Origin: Posidonia oceanica
Lineage: Eukaryota > Streptophyta > Magnoliopsida > Alismatales > Posidoniaceae
Direction: 5' to 3'
DNA length: 64,000 nt
Assembly (NCBI GenBank): GCA_037176725.1
Contig: JAZBRS010000037.1
Span: 10,868,001 to 10,932,000, forward strand
Under the pieces are notes generated by a model that did no database searches, was not told the origin of the DNA, and saw nothing but the letters and a program-made list of their open reading frames with translations. Shown in pieces: positions 33,761-44,100 of this stretch. Numbering within the stretch: the stretch's first letter is position 1; every line of letters begins with the position of its first letter. The position numbers were made by a program, and so were the translations under genes.

Positions 33761-35923
33761 ATGGGCGCCGTCTTGGGCCAACATGGCGAATCTGGTAGAA
33801 AGGAGCGTGCCATCTACTACCTGAGCAAGAAATTTAATGAATGCGAAGCCAGGTACAGTACACTAGAGATGACCTGCTTGTCCCTTGTCTGGGCTGCACA
33901 GAAGTTGAGGCACTACATGATGGCATACCCAGTTCAGCTCTTATGCCGGCATGACCCCATCAAGTTTCTCTTTCAAAAGCCGGCCATGGTAGGCAGATGT
34001 GCTAAGTGGCAGGTGTTATTGTCTCAGTACGACATCACCTTTGTCACACAGAAATCCATGAAGGGTCAGACCATGGCAGACCATCTTGCTGATCTTCCTC
34101 TGCCTGAATACCAACCCCTCCAGATGCAGTTCCCTGACGAGGACATCCTCTTCGCAATGGAGGACTCTGAGGAGAAAGATCCTGAAAAACAAGAGGAATG
34201 GCAGCTCTATTTTGATGGCGCTGTCAACAAAAAGGGTCGAGGCGTAGGCGCAGTGCTGACCACGCCCCAAGGACAGATGATTCCCTTCGCGAGGAAGCTG
34301 ACTTTCACCTGCACAAACAATGAAGCGAAATATGAAGCATGCATCCTGGGATTGAAAGTTGCCCTCGAGCATGGGGCGCAAAAGCTGCATGTGCACGGCG
34401 ATGCCATGCTGGTGATTTCTCAAGTGAATGGCGATTGGAAGACAAAAGATCCCAAACTTGTGCCATATCACGAACACCTGCTGAGGCTGATGAAAGAATT
34501 TGAGAGCATCTGCTTCACATACATGAACAGAGCAAAGAACGCGTACGCAGATGCACTAGCAACTCTGGCATCCAGGCTCACTATACCTGAAGACAGCGCA
34601 GTGGATGTATCTGTTACTCACATTGAGCAACCTGCATATTGCCTGAACATAGAAGAGGTGGATCCAGCAGAGGAGCAGCCCTGGTATCGAGATATAAAAT
34701 CTTTCCTGGAGTCTGGTAGCTTTCCTCCTAATACCGCGGCAGCAGACAAGAGAACTCTAGCGCGTCTGGCGTCAAAGTATGTGTTGGGGGCCGGGCAGCT
34801 GTACAGAAGATCATATAATCAGATGCTACTGCGCTGCCTGGACAAATCGGAGGCTGACACGCTGATGCTTCAAGTGCATGCAGGAACCTGTGGCCCGCAC
34901 ATGAACGGCGTCCTCCTAGCCAAGAAGATCATGCTCCAAGGATATTTCTGGCAGACCATGGAAGCGGACTGCTGCCGGTTTGTGCGTAAATGCCACAACT
35001 ACCAGATCCATGGTAACTTCATTAGGGCCCCCCCGCAACGGCTGCATAACATGTCTTCGCCATGGCCTTTCTCCACCTGGGGGATCGATGTCATTGGCGC
35101 CATCCACCCAGCTGCTTCAAATGGTCATCGTTACATTCTGGTGGCGATTGACTACTTTACCAAGTGGGTGGAAGCGGCCTCTTATAAGACAGTCACCGCT
35201 ATGGCAACAGAAAAATTTATCAGGAACAATATCGTTGCCCGATATGGGGTCCTGCACTCCGTCATCTCTGATAATGGCACAAACTTCATTGCCAAAAGGA
35301 CCGAGGAATACTTGCAGAGTCTCAAAATCAAGCATCATCGATCCTCGCCCTATTGGCCACAGATGAACAGAGCAGTGGAGTCTGCAAACAAGAACATTGT
35401 TAAAATCCTGAAGAAGATGGCAGAAACCCACAAGGATTGGCATGACAAGCTCCCGTACGCACTCTGGGCATACAGGACATCAATCCAGACCTCGACGGGA
35501 GCCACCCTGTATTCTTTAGTGTACGGCATGAAAGCGGTGCTACCTGTTGAAGTAGAGATCCCCTCATTGCGGATCCGACGAGAAGCTGAGTTGGAAGAGG
35601 CAGAATGGGTTGAAGACCGCTGCGTCCAACTGAACCAGATTGATGAGCACAAGATGCAAGCTATGCACAACGCTCACTGCTACCAGAAGCGGATGGCCAG
35701 AGCATTCTTGAAGAAGGTCCAGCCCAGAAACTTTCAGTCAGGGGACCTCATTTTGCGCGCCATTCATTTGCCTGATGGTCGTGGGAAATTCCGACCTAAT
35801 TGGCGTGGCCCCTTCGTGGTCAAACAGATCTTCTCGAGAGGCGCTGTGACTCTTGAGGATATGGATCGGGTCGAGCAGTCTGAGCCCGTCAACCTCTGCT
35901 ATCTCAAGAAGTACTATCAGTAG
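33761..35923 (+). CDS. Element D RNase H, archaeal-type RNase H and integrase (720-codon open part)
   Basis: Longest intact pol piece in the window. RNase H includes SKKFNECEARYSTLE and SLVWAAQKLRH. The second RNase H (about 34194-34590) has YFDGAVNKKGRG, CTNNEAKYEACILGLK and YADALATLAS. Integrase starts near 34860. Its zinc finger ends VRKCHNYQIHGN: the last metal-binding Cys is Tyr. The DDE core has WGIDVIGAIH, VISDNGTNF and NRAVESANKNI. The C-terminus is GRGKFRPNWRGPFVV...CYLKKYYQ without a chromodomain. EAKYEA replaces EAEYEA of A, so a likely catalytic Glu of aRH is also changed. It would be made only as part of the polyprotein, which is broken upstream. Confidence 0.9.
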   Translation: MGAVLGQHGESGRKERAIYYLSKKFNECEARYSTLEMTCLSLVWAAQKLRHYMMAYPVQLLCRHDPIKFLFQKPAMVGRCAKWQVLLSQYDITFVTQKSMKGQTMADHLADLPLPEYQPLQMQFPDEDILFAMEDSEEKDPEKQEEWQLYFDGAVNKKGRGVGAVLTTPQGQMIPFARKLTFTCTNNEAKYEACILGLKVALEHGAQKLHVHGDAMLVISQVNGDWKTKDPKLVPYHEHLLRLMKEFESICFTYMNRAKNAYADALATLASRLTIPEDSAVDVSVTHIEQPAYCLNIEEVDPAEEQPWYRDIKSFLESGSFPPNTAAADKRTLARLASKYVLGAGQLYRRSYNQMLLRCLDKSEADTLMLQVHAGTCGPHMNGVLLAKKIMLQGYFWQTMEADCCRFVRKCHNYQIHGNFIRAPPQRLHNMSSPWPFSTWGIDVIGAIHPAASNGHRYILVAIDYFTKWVEAASYKTVTAMATEKFIRNNIVARYGVLHSVISDNGTNFIAKRTEEYLQSLKIKHHRSSPYWPQMNRAVESANKNIVKILKKMAETHKDWHDKLPYALWAYRTSIQTSTGATLYSLVYGMKAVLPVEVEIPSLRIRREAELEEAEWVEDRCVQLNQIDEHKMQAMHNAHCYQKRMARAFLKKVQPRNFQSGDLILRAIHLPDGRGKFRPNWRGPFVVKQIFSRGAVTLEDMDRVEQSEPVNLCYLKKYYQ

Positions 35924-37338
35924 CCGAAGGCGGCCCCGTTGCAGATACCCTTCTCCCACCTACACACTTGCATTCTCACCTCTTGCATTCTCGTCCTACC
36001 TGCATCTTCTATCTATCTTACTCATGCATCAACTCTCTTTCAATCATCATCGTCCTCCCCTCAAATCCTGCATTGCATCTTTGGCCCGGTGATGAGAACC
36101 GGAAGCGCTTGCCTGCTCTGGAAAGAGTCCACCCTACCTCACCCGGCACTACTTAGATGTCTTAGCTAGCGAGGGAGCCACCACCAATCAGGACAGGCGA
36201 ACTGCCTAATCTCGTAAGGACATACACCTTTGAGGGAGAAAAATGTTAGGATGTGAGTCTGGAAAAAGTGAGAGTAGACATCTACGCTTGGGCGCATCCA
36301 AGGAACAGAAGACGAAGACAGAAGCCGGCCCTAGAGATAGGGGTGTGCAGTCTAACCCTGCTCCTTCTACCCATCACACAGCAGACTCAAAGTCCAGATC
36401 CATCACGACTCAAACACCCTTCTTTTACCACCAAAATGGGGATAGCAAAAGCCTGAGAAAAAAAAGAGAAAAAAAAGAAATCAAACAAGCAAAAAAAGAG
36501 ATAGAACAAAAACAAAAGAAAAAGAGAAAAAAGCAAACAAAAAAAAAAGAAAAAAAAAAGAGAAAAGGGCATGATTTAGCCCAAAAATGCAGGCACCATC
36601 ATCCCCCGTACCTCACAAGAGACCCAAGGGTGTTAAGCTTAAAAAGGGTCTACCACTTCCCTCCAAAAGCAAACACTTACCCTCTCCAAGCTAGGGGCAG
36701 AGAAAGACTGCATACCTATGAGGGAGAGATCAAAAAAAGAGAGCAGAAAGAGTAGGTGTAGGCCCTGAGAGTTCGGCAAGTAGCCTGCCCTCACCACACC
36801 ACCACCTGAATAGTGCCAACACCCGTTCCGGAGTACCACCAGCGAGCCAAGAGTCTAAGTAGGGCCCAGTGAGTCGGGGACCACTCCCTTCCTTTGCAGC
36901 AGGCACCAAAGCACTCCGTATGCTAAGGGCACCCAAGCACACTAATCATTTCATAAGCATGCCAACCCGCATCATGCATACATGCATCCTCAATTATCCA
37001 TTCCTTCTTATCAATCGTTCCGCTCTGCAACTCGCTTCGACTCTGAGACAGTACTTCTTGTCTAGAACGCGTTGACGCTGCTCGAGCTGCGCTGGTCCAG
37101 ACCTCCTGCCAGCCCTTGCCCCTGTGTCCACAAGACTGCTGCAGATTCCCTTTGTTTATCTATGCTTAACTGCTATATTCTGACATTAACTGCTGGATGC
37201 ATGTTGAACTACTTTATCAGCCTCGGATTCTGCCTTCTGTTAGAGATTATATGCCTGTGTGATCTGACTGTTTGCAATGATGATAACAGGTACCTTCAAG
37301 TTCTGCAGCTATCTGCCTGTACCCCTGCAATCTGCGCA
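35924..37338 (+). other. Element D spacer between integrase and downstream ORF
   Basis: Non-coding. It contains C/T-rich sequence with TGCAT words, an A-rich tract (36455-36570), and blocks shared with the same place in B: GGTGTCTTAGCTAG-type near 36155, GAGGGAG..., and GAGACAGTACTTC near 37043. At 37286-37289 ACAG/GTACC after a T-containing stretch is a possible splice acceptor just upstream of the PMD-like ORF. Confidence 0.65.
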
Positions 37339-38541
37339 ATGGGCTTCCCTACCCTGTTAACCCCAGCACACTGCTCGGAGACCCTGCGAGAATGGATTGG
37401 CGAGCTTACCCAAGAAGACTGCGAAAAGCTGCGCCTGTGGGGGATTCCAACTAAGCTGCTGAAGGCTGCTGATGTGGAAGTAAGCTGCCATCTTTTGTGT
37501 GCCGCTGCAAGGTTTTGGAAACCGGCGCACCACGTCTTTCGCTTTGGCAGAACTGAGCTAACACCCACGTTGGAGGAAGTGCGTCGGATCTGCGGCTTCT
37601 CCAAGATCATGGGGCCGCCTATCTTCATGAGGTGTGATGGATATCTCGAGGTCCTGAGCCAACTGACTGGGCTCCCTACTCGAAGCTGCCAACAAAGACT
37701 GATCTGCACCAGCGGACCTAAACCTATGCTTCGCCTAGCGCACTTTGATGATGTCATGAAGAAGCGCGTCGAACTCGGAGCTGAGCTGTGGCTCCGAGGG
37801 TTTGTCATCCGCTTCCTAGGCGAGCTGATCTTTACTCATGGCCGACTGACAGTGGCCATTGAGGTTGCAGAAATAGCACTTGCTGTGGTGACCCGGCAGA
37901 TAGACCTGGAACCAGTTGTTCTGGCACAAACATACTGCGGGCTGGACCGCATCTCACATCGCTGCCGCCACTTCCATGGCTACGGGGCACTTATACAAGT
38001 CTGGCTAGCCGCCCACTTAGAGATGGATCTTCTGCGCCCCCAGGTGCATGCTTTTGAAGCCTACTGCAGCACCAGCCGTGCCAAGATAGTCAAGAGCGTC
38101 AAGGAAGAATATGAGAGGCTATCAGCGCTGACCAACGACGCAGTAACCTGGCGTATCGTTTCCTCTATAGCCGAGCCATTCACTGTCTTTTTCAGCGCGC
38201 ATGACACGTGGCTGATTGTGCTACCAGGATTCACGGCGGGTGTGGAATACCATCCCATCAGGGTTATGCGCCAGTTTGACTTCCAGCAGGGTGCCTTTGT
38301 TGATAGCACAGCACCCAAGCTTCTGCAGACATACCCTCTTAGCACGACTGCCCCAACAAAGAAGCTGGCTAATCTGATGCAGCATGGGGTGCGGTCAACA
38401 GACATTACAGCTGCGGGAGGTGTAGGATGCACCCCTGAGTATGAGACTGAGGTCCGAGAGCTCTGGCCCATCAATGAAATTCCACCAGGTGGCCCCCTAT
38501 TCCCCGACTCCAGGCAGCCAAAGAAGGCCCGGACCGGCTAG
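37339..38541 (+). CDS. Plant-mobile-domain (PMD/DUF7745-like) ORF inside element D
   Basis: 400 codons from ATG at 37339 to TAG; the frame is open upstream to 37072, but that stretch looks non-coding. The protein has features I associate with the aminotransferase-like plant mobile domain: FRFGRTELTPTLEEVRRICGF near residues 73-93, GALIQVWLAAHLEM in the middle, and EYHPIRVMRQFDFQQG near the C-terminal third. It ends with a basic QPKKARTG. PMD proteins occur as host genes (MAIN/MAIL family) and inside plant transposons; molecular function is poorly known. No protease, RT or integrase motif is present. It lies in sense between integrase and the 3' LTR, so it is cargo of the element. It is intact although gag-pol is not. 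It could be made from a spliced subgenomic RNA. Other readings: a captured host gene or a lineage-specific accessory ORF. Confidence 0.72.
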   Translation: MGFPTLLTPAHCSETLREWIGELTQEDCEKLRLWGIPTKLLKAADVEVSCHLLCAAARFWKPAHHVFRFGRTELTPTLEEVRRICGFSKIMGPPIFMRCDGYLEVLSQLTGLPTRSCQQRLICTSGPKPMLRLAHFDDVMKKRVELGAELWLRGFVIRFLGELIFTHGRLTVAIEVAEIALAVVTRQIDLEPVVLAQTYCGLDRISHRCRHFHGYGALIQVWLAAHLEMDLLRPQVHAFEAYCSTSRAKIVKSVKEEYERLSALTNDAVTWRIVSSIAEPFTVFFSAHDTWLIVLPGFTAGVEYHPIRVMRQFDFQQGAFVDSTAPKLLQTYPLSTTAPTKKLANLMQHGVRSTDITAAGGVGCTPEYETEVRELWPINEIPPGGPLFPDSRQPKKARTG

Positions 38542-38835
38542 GCACTTGTGCAAACATCATGGGGTCTTCTTTCAAGATATGCTGTATATTTTTGGCCTGC
38601 CACAGGCATGTACTCATCAAGTTCTTTCAATGAAAAACTATTTCTGCTGTCTGCTTGCACTTCAACACTGCTTATTGCATTGCCTTATCATTGCCAGCAT
38701 CATCTTGGGCCCTCTGGCCAGACTTGCAGCCAACACAACGCAGGAAAGTCCTCAGCACCCACTCCGGAGTCCAGAATCTCTGCAGACCCGCGCCGGCAAG
38801 CCACGCCATCCGGCGTCCCCAAATGAGTCATCACC
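38542..38835 (+). other. Spacer after PMD-like ORF
   Basis: Non-coding sequence between the stop at 38541 and the first tandem array. Nothing recognisable. Confidence 0.5.
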
Positions 38836-38980
38836 AGCGGGCTGGCACCCCCAACTGCTCGGTGATAGGTCCGTCAACCTGTTATCATCTACGGGCTGGC
38901 ACCCCCAACTGCTCGGCGATAGGTCCGTCAACTTGTCATCTTCTGCGGGTTGGTACCCCAAACTACTCGTCTGACAAACA
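38836..38980 (+). repeat. 54-bp tandem repeat, three copies
   Basis: Copies start at 38838, 38892 and 38946 (54-bp spacing), beginning CGGGCTGGCACCCCCAACTG or variants. Each of the first two includes GATAGGTCCGTCAAC followed by T-(A/G)TTATC or a variant, which is a GATA...TATC inverted pair also seen in the next two arrays. Confidence 0.88.
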
Positions 38981-39150
38981 CGTCAGTTTTGTCTTCACCT
39001 TCTGCTTTTGATGCCAAGGACGCGCTGGCTAACCCCTGGTGTCATCCCGACACCAAGGGCATCTTTTGATCGCCCCTTGGTATCATCCTCCCCCTCTTTC
39101 CCCCATGATATTCCTGGTATCATGGGATGCTTCGCTCTCGCGAAACCTCT

Positions 39151-39770
39151 TTGCCGGCCAATAAGTCCGATATCTTATCACCTTACCTTTTCAATCAATC
39201 TCATCATTATCTCATCCCCTCTTTGCCGGCCGATAAGTCCGATATCTTATCACCTTTTCTTATCAATCAATCTCATCATTATCTCATCCCCTCTTTGCCG
39301 GCCAATAAGTCCGATATCTTATCACCTTTTCTTATCAATCAATCTCATCATTATCTCATCCCCTCTTTGCCGGCCGATAAGTCCGATATCTTATCACCTT
39401 TTCTTATCAATAAATCTCATCATTATCTCATCCCCTCTTTGCCGGCCGATAAGTCCGATATCTTATCACCTTTTCTTATCAATCAATCTCATCATTATCT
39501 CATCCCCTCTTTGCCGGCCGATAAGTCCGATATCTTATCACCTTTTCAATCAATCTCATCATTACCTCATCCCCTCTTTGCCGGCCGATAAGTCCGATAT
39601 CTTATCACCTTTTCAATCAATCAATCTCATCATTACCTCATCCCCTCTTTGCCGGCCGATAAGTCCGATATCTTATCATTCTATTCTTTTATTCATTTGC
39701 CGGCCGATAAGTCCGATATCTTATCACCCCTCTCCCTTTGCCGGCCGATAAGTCCGATATCTTATCAGTT
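39151..39770 (+). repeat. 72-bp tandem array with GATAAG...CTTATC hairpin, ten copies
   Basis: Copies (TTGCCGGCC start) at 39151, 39223, 39295, 39367, 39439, 39511, 39578, 39649, 39697 and 39738. The first six are exactly 72 bp apart, the later ones shortened. Each contains GATAAGTCCGATATCTTATC, a 6-bp stem with an 8-nt loop (the first and third units have AATAAG). The spacer is a TCAATC/TCATC-rich pyrimidine tract. Because 72 is divisible by three, all frames stay open, which gives misleading ORFs. Confidence 0.95.
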
Positions 39771-39960
39771 CCTCTTTTCCTTATCAATATCAATCATCAA
39801 TCTCTCCTTTTTCTTATCAATATCAACCATCAATCTCTCTTTTTCTTATCAATCTCTCAATCAATCCATCAATCTCTTCTTTTTCTTATCAATCTCTCAA
39901 TCAATCAATCAATCACTCTTTTTCTTATCAATCTCTCAATCAATCAATCAATCACTGCTC
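39771..39960 (+). repeat. TCAATC-rich low-complexity tract
   Basis: Repeated TTTTTCTTATCAATCTCTCA and (TCAA)n-type units between the 72-bp and 28-bp arrays, apparently derived from the spacer of the 72-bp unit. Confidence 0.75.
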
Positions 39961-40645
39961 TTTCCGGTTGATAGGACCGTAAACTATCATCTTGGGCTGA
40001 TCCCCGATCTAGCCCGTAGTTGTGTTATACGGCTGACATCCAGTAACTGTCCCTCGTAATTGCACTTTCCAGTTGATAGGACTGTAAACTATCGTTCCAG
40101 TTGATAGGACTGTAAACTATCGCTCCAGTTGATAGGACTGTAAACTATCGTTCCAGTAGATAGGACTGTAAACTATCCCTCGCAATCATGTTATACGGCT
40201 GATATCCAGTAACTATCCCTCGCAAATGCCCTTTCCAGTTGATAGGACTGTAAACTATCGCTCCAGTTGATAGGCCTGTAAACTATCGTTCCAGTTGATA
40301 GGACTATAAACTATCAATCTCTGGCATTTGCGTTATACGGCTGATACCCAGTAACTATCCCTCATGGTTTGTGCTTTCCAGTTGATAGGACTGTAAACTA
40401 TCGTTCCAGTTGATAGGTCTGTAAACTATCGTTCCAGTTGATAGGACTGTAAACTATCTCGCACAACCATGTTATACGGCTGATATCCAGTAACTATCAC
40501 TCACAACTGCCTCCGGTTGATAGGACCGTAAACTATCGTTCCAGTTGATAGGACTGTAAACTATCGCTTCCAGTTGATAGGACTGTAAACTATCACTCCC
40601 GGTTGATAGGACCGTAAACTATCCGACCGATAAGCCCGACACCTT
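39961..40645 (+). repeat. 28-bp array with higher-order organisation
   Basis: About fifteen copies of a ~28-bp unit built on GTTGATAGGACTGTAAACTATC (written here as GTTGATAGGACTG then TAAACTATC), with a 5-bp GATAG/CTATC stem. Groups of two to four copies are separated by a different unit starting GTTATACGGCTGATATCCAG at about 40022, 40190, 40332 and 40470. This gives a higher-order period of about 140-167 bp. The array ends with one GATAAG...CTTATC-like unit of the previous type. Confidence 0.92.
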
Positions 40646-41168
40646 ATCACCTTCTTCGCGTGACCTTGTCCCAGGAAGGCAAAGTCCCGCATCCCCTCGC
40701 GATAGGAGAGTTGGCCTCTCTCCCCTCGCACCCCTTTTTGCTAGCTTGCTCCCAGGGCAGGGACAAGCTGCACCTTTTCTTCTCTACTTTGTCGTGCAAG
40801 TTTGGCCTACCCACCAGATCTTCACGCCACATCGCGCCTTTCTTTTAGCATTTCTTTTGCAACGTCTCTGCACCTTCTCTGCTAGCATTGCATACTAGTC
40901 TAACATCATCAGTATCATCTGCACTGCATCAACATCCTAACTGCACTAACTTTTGTACTAACATTTGCATTGCATTTGCATTAGCATGCATTGCATACCT
41001 TGCACATCATCCATCTGTACCTGCATTTTGCATTGCGGCAACGGGCTACGATTTTCGGTGCATCCGCCGAATAAATATCTCACGCTCATAACAAACCTCT
41101 GCTCCCGTCGGTCAGATGGGGTGTCTTGTCAACCCTGAGCAGCGGCCTCGCTCCGCTTGACCTTGCTC
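40646..41168 (+). other. Spacer between arrays and polypurine tract of D
   Basis: Non-coding, with C/T-rich sequence and TGCATT words near 40880-41030. No recognisable gene. Confidence 0.5.
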
Positions 41169-41181
41169 AGGGAGGGGCATC
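41169..41181 (+). other. Element D polypurine tract
   Basis: AGGGAGGGG at 41169-41177 followed by CATC and then the 3' LTR start TGTTGACA at 41182. A purine tract here is expected as plus-strand primer; the four-base gap to the LTR is slightly unusual. Confidence 0.75.
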
Positions 41182-44100
41182 TGTTGACACCCCATTTTGA
41201 CAGGCCCGGATCTTTTGGGACCTTCTGGTGATTGCTGGATCTAAACCTAGGTCAAAACAACCCCCAATCCTCTTCATCTCACCCTTCAAAACAAGCCTAA
41301 CTTGACCTAAGCCTACACCCTCTTCCCAAGCCCAAAACCTGCCCAAAAACCATAGGAAAACCCATCAACCCTTACTTAGCAAACCTACCCAAACACTTAG
41401 AAAATTTCAACCCGAAACCATTCCCAAAAATCCTAGAAAACCTAGGTAAAACTACCCCTTTTCTACACCTCAAAACCCTTCTAAAACCTTCTCAAAACTA
41501 AACCAAAGCCCTAGAACCAACACTAGAAACCCTAGGCAACACTTTCCCCAATTTTCACCCTTTTTCAAAACTCCTAAGCCTTCCATTTGCCTGAATTATC
41601 GTTTTCTCTCTCTAGGATTATTCTTTTCGCTCTCCTCACTCTCTCCTGATTATCCTCCTTCTTTTCATCCCCTTTTCTCCTTTTTTCTTGCCTGGCTGTG
41701 GGCCCCCCTTGTGGTTCTATCTCTTCTTAATCTTATTCCTATTTTTATCCTATTTTTAGCATTTTCTCTAACTTTCAAAAAATTATTCTCTTTCAACTCC
41801 TCTCTTTCCCCTTTATTCCTCCTTTTTTCCCTTTTCTTCTTCCTTCTCCTTTTCTTTTTCTTTCTTTTGCTAAATCCCTAAAAATTCTTAAAAACCTCTA
41901 AAACTCTAAAACAAAAGGGAAACAAACCAAAACCCTAAGGAAAATAATTAAAAAACATTAAACAAACAATTAAAAACCTAAACCTAACCAAATCTAGCTA
42001 AAATAGAAAACTAAGAGTGCAACCGAAAATATACAAAATAAACAAAAGAAAATGCTGTAAAATCAAGAAAAAAACCAAAATACAATCAAAACCAACCAAA
42101 AGTGAAAGCCCTATAAAAAATAATCAAAAAGCAAACCCTAAGAAGAAGTAAAACAATCAAAAACACTAAGACAAATAATTAATGAAAAACTTAACTTAAC
42201 AAATCTAAAAAAGGAACAATTTAAAAACTTAATTAAAAAGGAAAAGAGAAACAATTAAAGACTTAAAAACACTTAAACAAGAAGAAACTTAACTAAAAAA
42301 CATCAAGAGAGCTTAACAAACAAAAATCAAAACACAAATCAAAGAAGACTTAAGAAAGAAAGGCTAAAATCCAAAAATCTAAAACCCACTCTAATTAATT
42401 TAAAAACAAACTTTTAAAAAAATCCTAATTAATATCCCAAGTACTTAACAAGAAAAAACATAATTAAAAAACAATTTAAAAGGCTTAACAAACATTTAAT
42501 CAAAATAAAAAACAAATCAAAAACAAAGAAAACCCTTAAAACCCTAATCAAAACCAAAATCCCTCTAAACCTAATTAACTAACCAAAAACAATCATTAAA
42601 AAAAACCTAATCAAGGTCCTAACTTAAAACACAATCATTCTAATAATTTTATCTATTTTTATTTTATTTTTATCTAATTTATTTCTCCTCTTTTTCCATT
42701 CCATTTCTCCCTTTTTTTTCCTATTTCTTTTTCTTTTTCTCCTGCTGGGCTCAGTCCAGCCCGTTCCCACCTTCCTTCTTTCTTTTCTTTCTTTCTTTTT
42801 CTTTTTTGGCTCGCGGCCCGGCCCGCGCCTTCCACCCCCCCTTCTTCCCTTCTGCTTCTTCTTCCTTCTTCAGTTCCTCCTCTCGCGAACGAATTCCCTC
42901 CTCTTCTTTCAAATTCAACTTCTTCCCTCTACGTCCAGTCGGCCTACAGCTTTGCCTCTCCTTTCTCAGCACTCAGCGGACCTTCCGGGAAGGCATTTAC
43001 TACCCATCTTCTCGCCGACCGCCTCTCCATCAGCAGCAGTGCTCCCGCCGGTGGGGATTTGAATCCCAGCGCGCGTCTGTCCTCCCCAGCTGCTTAAAAA
43101 CTTCTAAGTCTTCTCCTCCTTCGACTTCTTCGCATCGTCCTGAGAGAGAAAGCGTCCAGCACCCAGAATCCTTGCAATTCTCCTCCCTTTCCTCTGCAAA
43201 ATTCAGACCTTTTCCTCCTCTTCCTCCCCACTGAAACCAACACCGGTTCCAGACCATAAACCGCACCCAATTCCTCCCCCAACCTCACCCAGAATCCCAG
43301 CATCGCAGCCCCTCCATCCATCAGCCTTTCCACTCCAGAAACTGCCCTCGAACACCCAAAATTCCACCCAGCAACCCAACACTGATCCCTCCACAATCGC
43401 CTTCACCACAGCTCGTAGCTTCTTCCCAAAATCCACCCAGAAATCCGCCTGACCTCCACCTTTCCAAAGCACCCGACCATCAACCTCCTCTCCCACCACA
43501 GACCACAAGCTTCACCACAAACACCTGTGTCTCCTTCTGTCCAGAGATCAGACCCACCTTCATCCCTCTCCACTGCCTCCAGAAAACCAATTCAGCCATC
43601 CAGATCCACTCCCCGAACCCCCAGCTACCTCCTGGAAGGCTCCATCAGGTCCGACGAGCAACAAACAAAGCCCCCCACCTCCGGCAGCATCCTCTGAACC
43701 CAAAAACTCCAGATCTCTCTCCAAGCTCCGAAGCATCTGTCTAACCGATCGGGAAGCACCGGAAGATCACCCTGAGAAGATCCAGACCTCCACGAGCAGC
43801 TGACGACCACCGCGGTGACCGGACGAACGCCGCTGACCAGCTCCGGAACTGCTGAGGTCGGGAGGACGTTTCAGACACGGAGAAAGGTAAGCTTTTCCAC
43901 CCTTAGCTTCCTCTTCTTCCCCTGCTGCTCCTCCGCTCTTTAGAATCGCTTTTCCGGCCCTCCTGCTCCGATGCTGCTCGCCGGTCAGATCGTCTTCTCC
44001 GGCGACGTTCTCCGGACGTCACGACGCTCCAGCCAGCGGAACACGCCTCCTGCACTCCCCTCAGCTCCCCGCGGACTTCGCGAAGCCCCTCCGGCCCTCA

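Noticed and set aside
36243..36755. 170-codon Lys-rich ORF after D integrase
   Set aside because: Driven by an A-rich tract; the same place in B is not open in a matching frame.
39008..39751. 247-codon ORF with 24-residue repeats
   Set aside because: It is the 72-bp array read in frame; 72 is a multiple of three and other frames are open too. No sign of a protein constraint.
39151..40645. CRISPR-like array
   Set aside because: Repeats with spacers are superficially similar, but spacers are themselves repeats, the genome is a plant, and no cas genes exist.
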